A DNA stretch of 64,000 nucleotides from Paenarthrobacter sp. AR 02 (lineage in GTDB: Bacteria; Actinomycetota; Actinomycetes; Actinomycetales; Micrococcaceae): the NCBI RefSeq assembly GCF_021538675.1, contig NZ_JAJUKH010000001.1, positions 1,245,532 to 1,309,531 on the forward strand, in the 5' to 3' direction. The notes beneath the pieces are model-generated. The model saw only the letters and a list, made by a program, of their open reading frames with translations. It was not told the origin of the DNA and searched no databases. Positions 24,696-32,253 of this stretch are shown piece after piece; the first letter of the stretch is position 1; each line of letters starts with the position of its first letter. Made by a program: the position numbers and the translations under genes.

Positions 24696-26054
24696 ATGGC
24701 AACCGCACCCGTCAATGACTGGAATGTACCCACCAAAACCACCGGCATGGTGTTGTTCTGCTGCTGGATCGCGATCCTGGCCGAGGGATACGACGTCGGT
24801 GTCCTGGGCGCGGTGCTCCCGGCCCTGGCTGAGTACAAGGAATGGAACCTCTCGCCGCTGGCACTGGGCGGATTGGGGTCATATGCCTTGATCGGCATGC
24901 TTATTGGAGCGCTCTTCATCGGCACCCTGAGTGACCTGGTGGGCCGCAAGAGGATGCTGTTGGCCTCCATGGTCATCTTCACGCTCACCCAGGCAGGCGC
25001 AGCGTGGGCACCTACGCCGGAACTGTTCGGCCTGTTCCGCCTGATCGGCGGGCTGGGCATGGGCGGCGTGATCCCCGTGGCTGCGGCCCTGACCATTGAG
25101 TACTCGGCCCCGAACAAGCGCTCCTTCAACTACGGGCTCATGTACTCCGGTTATTCACTGGGGATCGTCGTGGCGGCCCTAGCTGCCTTGTTCGTGCTGC
25201 CGATCGGTGGTTGGCGTGCAGTAATCGCCATCGGCGCCGCGCCCGTGGTGCTGCTCCCGATCATCTGGAAGTTCCTCCCCGAGTCCCTCGAATACCTTGA
25301 GTCCAAGGGGCGATCGCCTGAGGCCAAGGCTTTGGCCGCCAAACTGCAGATCTCCGAATACCGGCCGGTGGTTCCTGCCGCTCCTGTGGCCGGCGCCCAG
25401 GCGGACCCGTGGTGGAAGACGATCACCACGATGTTCTCCCGGAAGTACCTGCGTTCCACCGTCTTCTTCTGGATCTCCCTGTTCCTGGGCCTGCTGCTGG
25501 TTTACGGCCTGAACACGTGGCTGCCCAGCATCATGAAGAAGGCCGGTTACGACCTCGGCTCGTCGCTGACATTCCTGCTGGTCTTCAGTCTGGCTTCCGC
25601 GATCGGTGGCCTGCTTCTGGGCCGGGCCGCGGACAAGTACGGCAAGAAGCTCATCCTGGTGGTGTTCTACATTCTGGGCGGCCTGGGCATCATGCTGTTG
25701 GTCTTCCCCAACACCATGGTGGTCAACCTGCTCTTCGTGGCCTTCGCCGGTATTGGGTCAATCTCAACCTCACTGGTTTTGACCGGCTACATCGCCGATT
25801 ACTACCCGGCGAAGGTCCGTGGAACGGCGACCGGCTGGGCGTTGAGCTTCGCCCGACTTGGTGCCATCTCGGGACCGTTGATCGGTGGCTGGATTGCCGG
25901 CTCGAAGCTGCCCTTCGAAGCGAACTTCGCGATCTTTGCGGGTATCGCCGTGCTGGCGGCCGGTGCGGTGGCGTTGATTCCCAAGCCACAACCTGAGGTG
26001 CCGGTATCCGCCGTCGACGTCGATCCTGACGACGCAGCAGTAAGCGCACGGTAG
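24696..26054 (+). CDS. AAHS-family MFS aromatic acid transporter
   Basis: 452-residue, 12-segment transporter of the aromatic acid:H+ symporter family. The first segment has AEGYDVGVLGAVLPAL (the D-x-x-x-x-G aromatic-acid pattern), the segment 2-3 loop is GTLSDLVGRKRML, and segment 8-9 is GRAADKYGKKLIL. A hydrophilic central loop runs over about residues 215-250. The start ATG 24696 lies 3 bp after the monooxygenase stop, so it belongs to the same operon and probably imports the pathway substrate. Confidence 0.87.
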   Translation: MATAPVNDWNVPTKTTGMVLFCCWIAILAEGYDVGVLGAVLPALAEYKEWNLSPLALGGLGSYALIGMLIGALFIGTLSDLVGRKRMLLASMVIFTLTQAGAAWAPTPELFGLFRLIGGLGMGGVIPVAAALTIEYSAPNKRSFNYGLMYSGYSLGIVVAALAALFVLPIGGWRAVIAIGAAPVVLLPIIWKFLPESLEYLESKGRSPEAKALAAKLQISEYRPVVPAAPVAGAQADPWWKTITTMFSRKYLRSTVFFWISLFLGLLLVYGLNTWLPSIMKKAGYDLGSSLTFLLVFSLASAIGGLLLGRAADKYGKKLILVVFYILGGLGIMLLVFPNTMVVNLLFVAFAGIGSISTSLVLTGYIADYYPAKVRGTATGWALSFARLGAISGPLIGGWIAGSKLPFEANFAIFAGIAVLAAGAVALIPKPQPEVPVSAVDVDPDDAAVSAR

Positions 26055-26062
26055 GAGCATAA

Positions 26063-26467
26063 GTGGATAGGTTTCCGGAGGCGTGCGTCGAGCGAACGGT
26101 GGAATGGGTGGACACCGACGCCTCCGGACACCAGCACAACTCGGCCATCCTGCGCTGGGTGGAAGCCGCCGAAGCGGAACTCTTCCGGTCCCTGGACCTG
26201 CCGGACTACTTCCCCAGCGCGCCCAGGGTCCAGCAAGTCATCAATTACAAAGCCAAGCTGTGGTTCGGCCAGCGCATCACCGCAACGGTGAAGATCAGCG
26301 CGCTGGGGCGCACCTCGCTCACCATGGATTTCAAGGTGACGTCCGACGGCGGTGACGTGGCGGCTTTCGGTACGGTCACTACCGTCCACGTACCCAGCGG
26401 AGCCACCTCAGCGGAACCGTGGCCGGAGCACTTCGTCCGCAGGATCACCGCGCGAGATGGCACCTAA
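26063..26467 (+). CDS. 4-hydroxybenzoyl-CoA thioesterase family protein
   Basis: 134-residue single-hotdog 4HBT-family protein. The N-terminal active-site region is VEWVDTDASGHQHNSAILRW, with acidic residues at about 17 and 19 and a downstream Glu. It is the second thioesterase in the cluster, next to the TesB-like one, and ends the operon. GTG 26063 follows TAGGAG by 5 bases. A strong hairpin covers its stop codon. It probably releases a CoA ester of the pathway; the exact substrate is unknown. Confidence 0.8.
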   Translation: MDRFPEACVERTVEWVDTDASGHQHNSAILRWVEAAEAELFRSLDLPDYFPSAPRVQQVINYKAKLWFGQRITATVKISALGRTSLTMDFKVTSDGGDVAAFGTVTTVHVPSGATSAEPWPEHFVRRITARDGT

Positions 26468-26503
26468 TGACAATGCCAGGGCCTGGGATTGTCATTAAGT
26501 GCC
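26459..26503. terminator. Hairpin terminator at the end of the aryl-CoA cluster
   Basis: A near-perfect stem (26459-26474 with 26488-26503; only one opposed mismatch in GGCACCTAATGACAAT) closes a loop that itself contains CCAG-GGC-CTGG. The thioesterase TAA is inside the stem. It lies between convergent genes and may act in both directions; no strong T-run follows. Confidence 0.6.
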
Positions 26504-26527
26504 GTCTCGGCGGGGGATTTGGGAGCC

Positions 26528-27061
26528 TTAGCGGAGACCCTTCAGGATGTTCTTGGGCCGCTGCATCTCACCATGCTTGGCACCAAGGATGATCACCCAG
26601 GCAGCGAATGCGGGGATGGCCCACTGCAGTGCCTTCAGCTGGGTCTGGGCTGACTTGAGTTCATCGGAAGCGCCTGCGCGGGGCTCGGTGGCTCCTTCTG
26701 CGCCCTCTTCGGAGAGCTCATCGACCTTCTTGCCAACAACGCCCGCGTAGAGGGTGACGGCAGCTCCGGCCAATGTCACCACGGTCTTGTAGATGGTGTT
26801 GGAGGCGACGCTGTCCTGCTTCGCGATCCTGCCCTTGTTCTCCCATGCGATTGCCAGGTCTGAGGCGAGGTGCCCGGCGAAGGCTGCCGTCTGCACAGGA
26901 GCCCACTTGCCCCAGCCCTTGCTCGACAACCGGGTACGCTCCGTGGGATCTTTGGCTTCCGCGGCGGCTCCATTCAGCCCAATGGCCCCCATCAATGAGC
27001 CGCCGAACCAGGCCGCGGCCGTAAGGTCGTGAATGGAGCGTGCTACCAGGTTTCCTGCCAT
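26528..27061 (-). CDS. Hypothetical membrane protein
   Basis: 177-residue protein not assigned to a family. It starts MAGNLVARSIHDLTAAAWFGG with a hydrophobic segment that continues to about residue 30, then a hydrophilic stretch, a hydrophobic helix near residues 95-112 (TLAGAAVTLYAGVVG), a charged acidic section and another helix near 145-160 (ALQWAIPAFAAWVIILGAK). Two to four membrane segments are likely. A near-palindrome shared with two other promoters lies about 75 bp upstream of the start. Confidence 0.6.
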   Translation of the reverse strand: MAGNLVARSIHDLTAAAWFGGSLMGAIGLNGAAAEAKDPTERTRLSSKGWGKWAPVQTAAFAGHLASDLAIAWENKGRIAKQDSVASNTIYKTVVTLAGAAVTLYAGVVGKKVDELSEEGAEGATEPRAGASDELKSAQTQLKALQWAIPAFAAWVIILGAKHGEMQRPKNILKGLR

Positions 27062-27133
27062 GATGTGCTTCCTATCGTTTGAACGGAAAGATCTCTCCGG
27101 GGCAGTAACAGCCCTGGAACAGCGTCCGTCCAT

Positions 27134-27149
27134 AGTAAGCATGCTTAGT
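27134..27149. promoter_or_regulatory. Shared near-palindrome, site A
   Basis: AGTAAG-CATG-CTTAGT, extendable to a 20-bp near-palindrome (27132-27151) with one mismatched pair. Similar sites occur at 29851-29866 and 31377-31392, all with a 4-base spacer and all in promoter positions. The binding protein is unknown. Confidence 0.5.
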
Positions 27150-27241
27150 ATGGCTCGGCTAGTCTCGGGCGAGGTGCGGCGCGGACCTATGATGAACTGG
27201 ACTGGCGCCCAATGCGGGGCGCGGAAATGAGGATCCTTCCG

Positions 27242-28126
27242 ATGTTCGCCGTCCCGGCACCCCCGGTGCGCCACCAACAGCTGCTCGTTACCATTTTCGG
27301 GCTCTATGGTCGGAACGCAGGTGATGCCCTGCCGGTGTCCGCGCTGATTTCCATGTTGGGCTCGCTCGGTTACGACGCTCCGGGCGTGAGGTCCTCCGTC
27401 TCCAGGCTCAAGGCAAAAGGCGTGCTGAAGAGCGTTCGCGAAGGCGGGATTGCCAAATACAAAATCTCGGAGTCGGTCAGCGACGTGTTCCGCGAAGGTG
27501 ACCGCCGGATCTTTGCCCCCGAGCAGCCTGCGCCCGTGGATACCTGGGTGCTGGCCGTGTTCTCGGTGCCTGAGTCCATGCGGAACCGGCGGCATCAACT
27601 GCGTTCAGCATTGTCTGGCCTGGGCTTCGGCTCGGTGGCCAACGGCGTGTGGATTGCGCCGGCCCACAAGCTCGAGCAGGCCAGGGAGCGTCTCACTGCC
27701 AATGGTTTGATCGAGTTCGTGGACCTGTTCCGGAGCGACTACGTCTTTGACGGACCCATGCGCCCCAAAATCTCCGAGTGGTGGGACCTCAAGGAACTTG
27801 ATGAACAGTTCACCGAGTTCCTTGGACTCTATGGGGACGCGGAGCAGCAATGGATTGAGCGCGTGGGCGAAGACCCGAACGTTGCCCTGGCCCAGTCCAC
27901 AGAGGAGTTGCGGCGTGACGCGTTCCGCTACTACATCCCCATGCTGACTATGTGGCGCCGGTTTCCGTACCGGGACCCGAACCTGCCGACGGATTACCTG
28001 CCGCCAGAATGGCACGGCCCGGCTGTCCGCAGGACTTTCCAGGCCGTGCATCGCCTGGCCGCGCCCTTGGCTGCCGCTCATGCGCACGAGATCATCGCCG
28101 AAGCGCTGGACCCGGCAGCGGCCTGA
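27242..28126 (+). CDS. PaaX-family transcriptional regulator
   Basis: 294-residue PaaX-like protein. The N-terminal winged helix covers about residues 8-75 (LLVTIFGLYGRN, GVRSSVSRLKAKGVL). The middle domain has WVLAVFSVPESMRNRRHQLRS, and the C-terminal domain has RDAFRYYIPMLTMWRRFPYRDP and the PPEWHGPAVRRTF end. In E. coli, PaaX represses phenylacetate genes and responds to phenylacetyl-CoA. No paa genes are present here, so this protein may control the neighbouring aryl-CoA cluster. ATG 27242 has GAGGA 8 bases upstream; ATGs at 27227 and 27212 are alternative starts. Confidence 0.8.
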   Translation: MFAVPAPPVRHQQLLVTIFGLYGRNAGDALPVSALISMLGSLGYDAPGVRSSVSRLKAKGVLKSVREGGIAKYKISESVSDVFREGDRRIFAPEQPAPVDTWVLAVFSVPESMRNRRHQLRSALSGLGFGSVANGVWIAPAHKLEQARERLTANGLIEFVDLFRSDYVFDGPMRPKISEWWDLKELDEQFTEFLGLYGDAEQQWIERVGEDPNVALAQSTEELRRDAFRYYIPMLTMWRRFPYRDPNLPTDYLPPEWHGPAVRRTFQAVHRLAAPLAAAHAHEIIAEALDPAAA

Positions 28127-28909
28127 CTATTCGCTGGTTCGCGGTGCGTCGATGAGGCCGAACACCTCTCCTTGTGGACCCCGCACCACGGCCATGCGTC
28201 CCAGCGGGCTGTCCGTGACCGGTTCCAGGAGCGTCGCACCCAGTTCCACAGCCCGGGTGGCGGAGCCCTCTACAAAGTCGCTGGCGAACCAGGTCATCCA
28301 ATGGTTGGGTGTGGTCCCGGAGAGCCCGGTGTCATGGTGGACCCCTGCTACTTCGCGGCCATCCAGCGGCCTCCGGATAGTGGAGTAGACCAAGCCATCC
28401 TCCGTGACGTCCTGGTAGCTGACGTCGAAGACTCCGGAGTAGAAGGCGCGGGCCGCTGCGTAGTCGCGGGTATGGAGCTCGTTCCAGCACAGCGCGCCGT
28501 GCTCGTTGACCCGCTCCGCGCCGATGTGGTTGCCTGCCTGCCAGACTCCGAACACTGCGCCGGCGCTGTCCACGGCCAAGGCCATGCGGCCGGAGTCCAT
28601 GACGTCGAACGGCTGCGCAATCAGCTGTCCACCCGCGGCACTGATCTTCTTCGCGGTGACGTCAGCATCATCCGATGCGAGGAACGTTGTCCACGTGGTG
28701 GGCATGGACGGATCCTGCTTGGGGCCCAGTCCTGCCACGGCACGCCCGCCAACACAGGCCAGGACATAGCCGCCCGCGTCCTGGCCGCCGGAGATGAAAT
28801 CCCAGCCAAAAAGGCCCGAATAGAAGGACTTCGCCGCTTTGGGATCCTCTGCGCCGAGGTCCACCCACATGGGGGTTGCTGCAGGCCAGCTCGAGATTCG
28901 TGTGGACAT
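28127..28909 (-). CDS. VOC family protein (two glyoxalase-like domains)
   Basis: 260-residue protein with two tandem vicinal-oxygen-chelate modules. The first starts TPMWVDLGAEDPKAAKSFY and the second starts ALCWNELHTRDYAAARAFY; each ends in a PQGEVFGL- or SAGAVFGV-like strand. Such proteins resemble antibiotic-resistance or hydrolase VOC proteins, but the substrate is unknown. The stop lies directly against the convergent PaaX stop, with no spacer. A longer open frame upstream (to 29392) has no gene-like start and crosses the neighbouring terminator. Confidence 0.8.
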   Translation of the reverse strand: MSTRISSWPAATPMWVDLGAEDPKAAKSFYSGLFGWDFISGGQDAGGYVLACVGGRAVAGLGPKQDPSMPTTWTTFLASDDADVTAKKISAAGGQLIAQPFDVMDSGRMALAVDSAGAVFGVWQAGNHIGAERVNEHGALCWNELHTRDYAAARAFYSGVFDVSYQDVTEDGLVYSTIRRPLDGREVAGVHHDTGLSGTTPNHWMTWFASDFVEGSATRAVELGATLLEPVTDSPLGRMAVVRGPQGEVFGLIDAPRTSE

Positions 28910-29094
28910 GGGACTCCTCGCGTAGGTGCTTTTAGGGCGAAGCTGCCTCCCCGTAAGCCCATGCGCCGGGCCTGACGGAGAGGCAGCCACCCATAATGTG
29001 CGCGCCGCCGCCGATTCGTGACACCGTTTCGCCGTCCTTTTTTCGGCCTCCAGGGGGCCAATTGCCGGAACCAAAAGCACCCATGACAAAAGGC

Positions 29095-29123
29095 GGCGGG
29101 CAAGCATCAGCTGCTTGCCCGCC
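29095..29123 (-). terminator. Intrinsic terminator of the NADP oxidoreductase gene
   Basis: GGCGGGCAAGCA (29095-29106) pairs perfectly with TGCTTGCCCGCC (29112-29123) around a 5-base loop. On the minus strand the stem is followed by GCCTTTTG, a short T-run, 20 bp after the stop codon of the oxidoreductase. Confidence 0.8.
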
Positions 29124-29141
29124 GTCGTGCGTAAACCGGAT

Positions 29142-29783
29142 TTAGACGGTGCGGGTTGCCTTGGCGAGGTTGTCGCGGAGTTCGTCCGCATTCTGCCGTA
29201 TGACGTAGGCGGGGCGGTCGCGCTCGACGCGCCAGCTGTCTTCCAGCGGGCCGATGTTGACGGTGTCGAAGCCGAATTCGTCGTAGAGCTTGGTGACAAG
29301 TTCTGCGGCTTCGGGGAAGTCGCTGGCGGTGGCCAGGGCGCGGCGGTTCGGCGTCCCGGCGGGGGCGCCGTCAGTGGTGATGTCCTTGGCAAAGATGTGG
29401 TTGAAGCCCTTGGCTACCTTGGAGGTGGGGAGGTGCTTCTGGAGAAGGCCTGATGTGGTTGCTTCGCCGTTGTCCAGCTCGGGGATACGGCCGTCGCGCT
29501 CCCAGTAGTAGTTGTTCGTGTCGATGACGACCTTGCCCTCAAGCGGCTCCGTGGGGATGCTCTGGTAGTTCTTCAAGGGAACGGTCACGACGGCGAAATC
29601 GCCTGCCGCTGCTGCTTCGGCTGCCGTAGCGGCCCGGGCCCTCGGCCCAAGTTCCGCGACCAGGTCGCCCAGCGTCTCGGGACCCCGCGAGTTGCTGATC
29701 ACGACGTCATAGCCCAGTTCCACGGCCTTGCGTGCAACCTGGCTGCCAATGTGTCCTGCACCGATGATTCCAATTGTTGTCAT
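29142..29783 (-). CDS. NADP oxidoreductase, coenzyme F420-dependent family
   Basis: 213-residue protein of the NADPH:F420 oxidoreductase-like family. The N-terminus is a Rossmann loop, MTTIGIIGAGHIGSQVARKA, followed by DVVISNSRGPETL (Ser/Arg after the second strand suits NADP) and VVIDTNNYYWERDG. The enzyme may use F420 or reduce other substrates; family members often lack proven substrates. The start is the ATG complementary to 29781-29783. The longer open frame upstream begins in the promoter region. Confidence 0.8.
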   Translation of the reverse strand: MTTIGIIGAGHIGSQVARKAVELGYDVVISNSRGPETLGDLVAELGPRARAATAAEAAAAGDFAVVTVPLKNYQSIPTEPLEGKVVIDTNNYYWERDGRIPELDNGEATTSGLLQKHLPTSKVAKGFNHIFAKDITTDGAPAGTPNRRALATASDFPEAAELVTKLYDEFGFDTVNIGPLEDSWRVERDRPAYVIRQNADELRDNLAKATRTV

Positions 29784-29850
29784 GTTGGTGCCAACAAGAT
29801 GTTGCAGGCGCGTATTTCCCGCGTTACGCCACATTTCTAAGGTGGCTTAT

Positions 29851-29866
29851 ACTAAGTAGTCTTACT
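29851..29866. promoter_or_regulatory. Shared near-palindrome, site B
   Basis: ACTAAG-TAGT-CTTACT in the divergent region between the NADP oxidoreductase (-) and the small DUF1508-like gene (+). Same half-sites and 4-base spacing as sites at 27134 and 31377. Confidence 0.45.
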
Positions 29867-29896
29867 ATGCATTTCATCGATGACGAGGAGGTTGGC

Positions 29897-30178
29897 GTGG
29901 CCGGGCACTTGGAGATGGTTGAAACGCCCGACGGGGGATATCGGATTCTGATGGTGGACGGCAGTGACGTCCTCATGGGCCTCTCAAAGCGGTTCTCTTC
30001 GATGGATGAGGCGGTGGAAGGCGTGGAGGCCATCCGGGAAGTGGCCGGCACTGGCCTGCTGCGGCAAGCCTCATCTGAGAGGTACGCGGTACTGATGTTG
30101 GAAGAGCCTGTCATTGATTCGGCACTCGCTGCGCAAGGTACCCACGCGGCGTCGGAAGTGGTGGGTTGTGGCAACTAA
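29897..30178 (+). CDS. Small YegP/DUF1508-like protein
   Basis: 93-residue protein. The core HLEMVETPDGGYRILMVDG followed by SKRFSSMDEAVEGVEAIREVA resembles the DUF1508 (YegP) beta-beta-beta-alpha unit; only one such unit is seen. GTG 29897 is preferred because GAGGAGG lies 5 bases upstream. The ATG at 29867 overlaps the shared palindrome and lacks a ribosome site. The role is unknown. Its stop codon overlaps the start of the HAD gene by about 11 bases, so the two are translationally coupled. Confidence 0.6.
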   Translation: MAGHLEMVETPDGGYRILMVDGSDVLMGLSKRFSSMDEAVEGVEAIREVAGTGLLRQASSERYAVLMLEEPVIDSALAAQGTHAASEVVGCGN

Positions 30179-30866
30179 GGTGAAGTCCCAAAAGAAGCGC
30201 GCAGTCCTCTTTGATGTGGACGGTACGCTGATCGATTCCAGCTACTTCCATGCAATGGCCTGGTGGCAGGCGTTCAGGCGCGAAGGGCTGGACATCGAAA
30301 TGTCGGCCATCCACCGCCGCGTAGGCATGGGAGGCGACAAGCTGATCCAGAGCCTGGTCCCGGACTGCACCGACGAAATGCAGGAAGATTTGAAGTCGGC
30401 CCACGGTGCCGTGTTCTCGACGTTCTGGCCGACGCTCCGGCCCTTCGATTCCGCGCGTGACCTTCTGGCGGCATGCTCCGACGCCGGTCTTGCGGTCGGA
30501 TTGGCATCATCGGCGCAGCAACGCGACCTCGACGTAAGCCGCCACCTCCTCGACGCGGGCTCCTCCATCGACGCCTGGACCAGCTCCAACGATGCCGAGG
30601 AAAGCAAGCCCGCCCCGGACATCCTGGTGGCCTGCCTGGAGAAGCTCGGCGTGGACCCGGAGGACGCCGTCTTTGTTGGCGACGCCGTGTGGGACATGAA
30701 GGCCGGCGCTGCGATCGGAGTGCCGGTGGTTGCCCTGACCTGCGGTGGAATCAGCGAAGCGGAACTTCGGGACGCAGGAGCCGCGGAAGTCTATGACAAT
30801 CCGCAGCACCTGCTGGAGCACTTGGAGACGAGCCTTATTGGCAAGTTGAGCGGCCGGGCCGGCTGA
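30168..30866 (+). CDS. HAD-family phosphatase
   Basis: 232-residue HAD hydrolase of the phosphoglycolate phosphatase/beta-phosphoglucomutase type. Motif I is VLFDVDGTLIDS, motif II is VGLASSA, motif III is ESKPAPDILVACL with its Lys, and motif IV is VFVGDAVWDMKAGAAIG. A helical cap domain lies between about residues 25 and 95. The likely substrate is a small phosphorylated metabolite. GTG 30168 overlaps the upstream gene and has GGAAG about 9 bases before it; GTG 30180 is an alternative. Confidence 0.8.
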   Translation: MATKVKSQKKRAVLFDVDGTLIDSSYFHAMAWWQAFRREGLDIEMSAIHRRVGMGGDKLIQSLVPDCTDEMQEDLKSAHGAVFSTFWPTLRPFDSARDLLAACSDAGLAVGLASSAQQRDLDVSRHLLDAGSSIDAWTSSNDAEESKPAPDILVACLEKLGVDPEDAVFVGDAVWDMKAGAAIGVPVVALTCGGISEAELRDAGAAEVYDNPQHLLEHLETSLIGKLSGRAG

Positions 30867-30906
30867 GCGACGGGCCAGCTGACCGCTAGGGTCACCTGAC
30901 CGTCAC

Positions 30907-30938
30907 GGGGCGCCTGGCTCCTTGAGGTGAGGCGCCCC
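30907..30938. terminator. Possible terminator between convergent genes
   Basis: GGGGCGCCT (30907-30915) pairs perfectly with AGGCGCCCC (30930-30938) around a 14-base loop between the HAD gene (+) and the secreted protein gene (-). No clear T-run follows on either strand. Confidence 0.45.
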
Positions 30939-30945
30939 CGCCCGG

Positions 30946-31335
30946 TTACCGGCCGTCGTCGTGTTGGATGCCTTTGTCCCGACCGCGGCGGTTCCGCAGC
31001 GTCCAGATGATGAGCGCGATGATGATGACGGCGGCTACCCCAGCGAGGACCCACGGAACGACGTCTGTCCGGGTTTGCTGTTGCTGGCCGGTTTCGCTGG
31101 TGCCGGGGTTGGCCGGGCCTGTGCCCGCTGGGTTTGGAGCGTCGGATGTTGGCTCCGCCGTGGGGGTTGCGGTGGAAGGGCCGGAGGGGTTGCTCGGCTC
31201 GGGCGATGGGCTCTGTGTGGTTGCGGCAACGCTGCCCTGAAGGCTTGTGGCCGCGCCAGCGGCTCCGGCAGTGGAGGCGGCGGTGCCGACGAAAAGGGTC
31301 ACTGCCAAGGCGGTCATAGCTACTCTACGAAGCAT
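30946..31335 (-). CDS. Secreted Pro/Thr/Ser-rich protein with C-terminal membrane anchor
   Basis: 129-residue protein. A signal peptide (MLRRVAMTALAVTLFVGTAA, with an STAGAAGA cleavage-like site) is followed by a low-complexity Ser/Thr/Pro/Gly-rich stretch (residues about 35-88). A single hydrophobic helix, VVPWVLAGVAAVIIIALIIW, is followed by a basic tail (RNRRGRDK). The tail is like a sortase-type anchor but no LPXTG is seen. The function is unknown, and the protein is probably displayed at the membrane outer face. AGGAGAAGA precedes the ATG; a shared near-palindrome lies 40 bp upstream. Confidence 0.65.
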   Translation of the reverse strand: MLRRVAMTALAVTLFVGTAASTAGAAGAATSLQGSVAATTQSPSPEPSNPSGPSTATPTAEPTSDAPNPAGTGPANPGTSETGQQQQTRTDVVPWVLAGVAAVIIIALIIWTLRNRRGRDKGIQHDDGR

Positions 31336-31376
31336 CTTCTTCTCCTGGGGTAGGCCTGTTCCTAAATCCTCGTAGT

Positions 31377-31392
31377 AGTAAGCATACTGACT
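31377..31392. promoter_or_regulatory. Shared near-palindrome, site C
   Basis: AGTAAG-CATA-CTGACT about 45 bp upstream of the secreted-protein start. It matches the half-sites and spacing of sites A (27134) and B (29851). Confidence 0.45.
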
Positions 31393-31456
31393 AAATCGCA
31401 GACCGAGGGTACCGGGTGTCGCCCGTTCAGATCCGGGCGACACCCAACCCGCGGTC

Positions 31457-32068
31457 CTAGCGGTTCAATTTGTCGGTATCCGGTTCCGGGTCGCCGATGT
31501 GGCCCGGTGCGTTGGCGGCAAGGACACGCTGCACGAACGCGCTGTACTCCTCCATGTAGTGCCGCAGGAGGCCTGCGGTGCCTTCGTCCTTAACGGAACC
31601 GTCGTCGTCGTAAGCGTCCGCGACAAAGCGGATGTACGCCTCCGGTGCGTTCAACTGCGGTGCGTCCAGGAAGCTCAACACGCTCCGCATGGACGACTGC
31701 ATCACCGCAGTGCCGATGCCACCCGGCGACGCTCCGATGATTCCGGTGGGCTTCCGGGCGAAGGAATTGGTGCCCCACGGGCGCGAGCCCCAGTCGATGG
31801 CGTTCTTCAGCGCGCCCGGAATGGAGCGGTTGTACTCCGGCGAGACGAACAGGATGCCGTCCGAGGCCGCGATGGCATCCTTCAACGCCTTGCCGGCGGG
31901 CGGAAAGTCGGCGTCGTAGTCGGAGCTGTAGAGGGGGAGGTCCTTGATTTCGATCTCATGGAATTCCAGCTCGGGCGGCGCCACGCTGATCAGCGCCTTG
32001 GAGAGGGTTCGGTTGATGGAGGTACTTGAAAGACTTCCTACGAAATAGCCGATTTTGAACGTGTCCAT
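31457..32068 (-). CDS. NADPH-dependent FMN reductase
   Basis: 203-residue flavodoxin-like reductase (NAD(P)H:FMN/quinone/azo-reductase group). The FMN phosphate loop is GSLSSTSINRTLSKAL, and the later FMN loop is FVSPEYNRSIPGALKNAIDW, a hallmark of the family. The likely reaction is two-electron reduction of flavin or quinone with NADPH. GGAAGGAA lies 7-8 bases before the ATG. It diverges from the transhydrogenase operon, which makes NADPH; this may be coincidence. Confidence 0.85.
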   Translation of the reverse strand: MDTFKIGYFVGSLSSTSINRTLSKALISVAPPELEFHEIEIKDLPLYSSDYDADFPPAGKALKDAIAASDGILFVSPEYNRSIPGALKNAIDWGSRPWGTNSFARKPTGIIGASPGGIGTAVMQSSMRSVLSFLDAPQLNAPEAYIRFVADAYDDDGSVKDEGTAGLLRHYMEEYSAFVQRVLAANAPGHIGDPEPDTDKLNR

Positions 32069-32253
32069 AGCGGCGTTCCTTCCCGACGGCACGGCCGGAA
32101 CCGGCTCGTCGACGGTGTGGTGGCTGGTTGCCACCAGCTTCCACCGACCCTAGTGGACTTGTGCACATAGCGCAGCCCCCTACTCCCGCCCGGACCCTTG
32201 CGGTCATAGACTCATGCCAACTGGTTTCTGGCGAGTTCCGGAGAGGGGTGGCG

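Noticed and set aside
28910..29392. Upstream extension of the VOC protein frame
   Set aside because: The extension crosses a terminator and the start of the oxidoreductase region and lacks a gene-like start; the ATG at 28909 gives the normal two-domain length.
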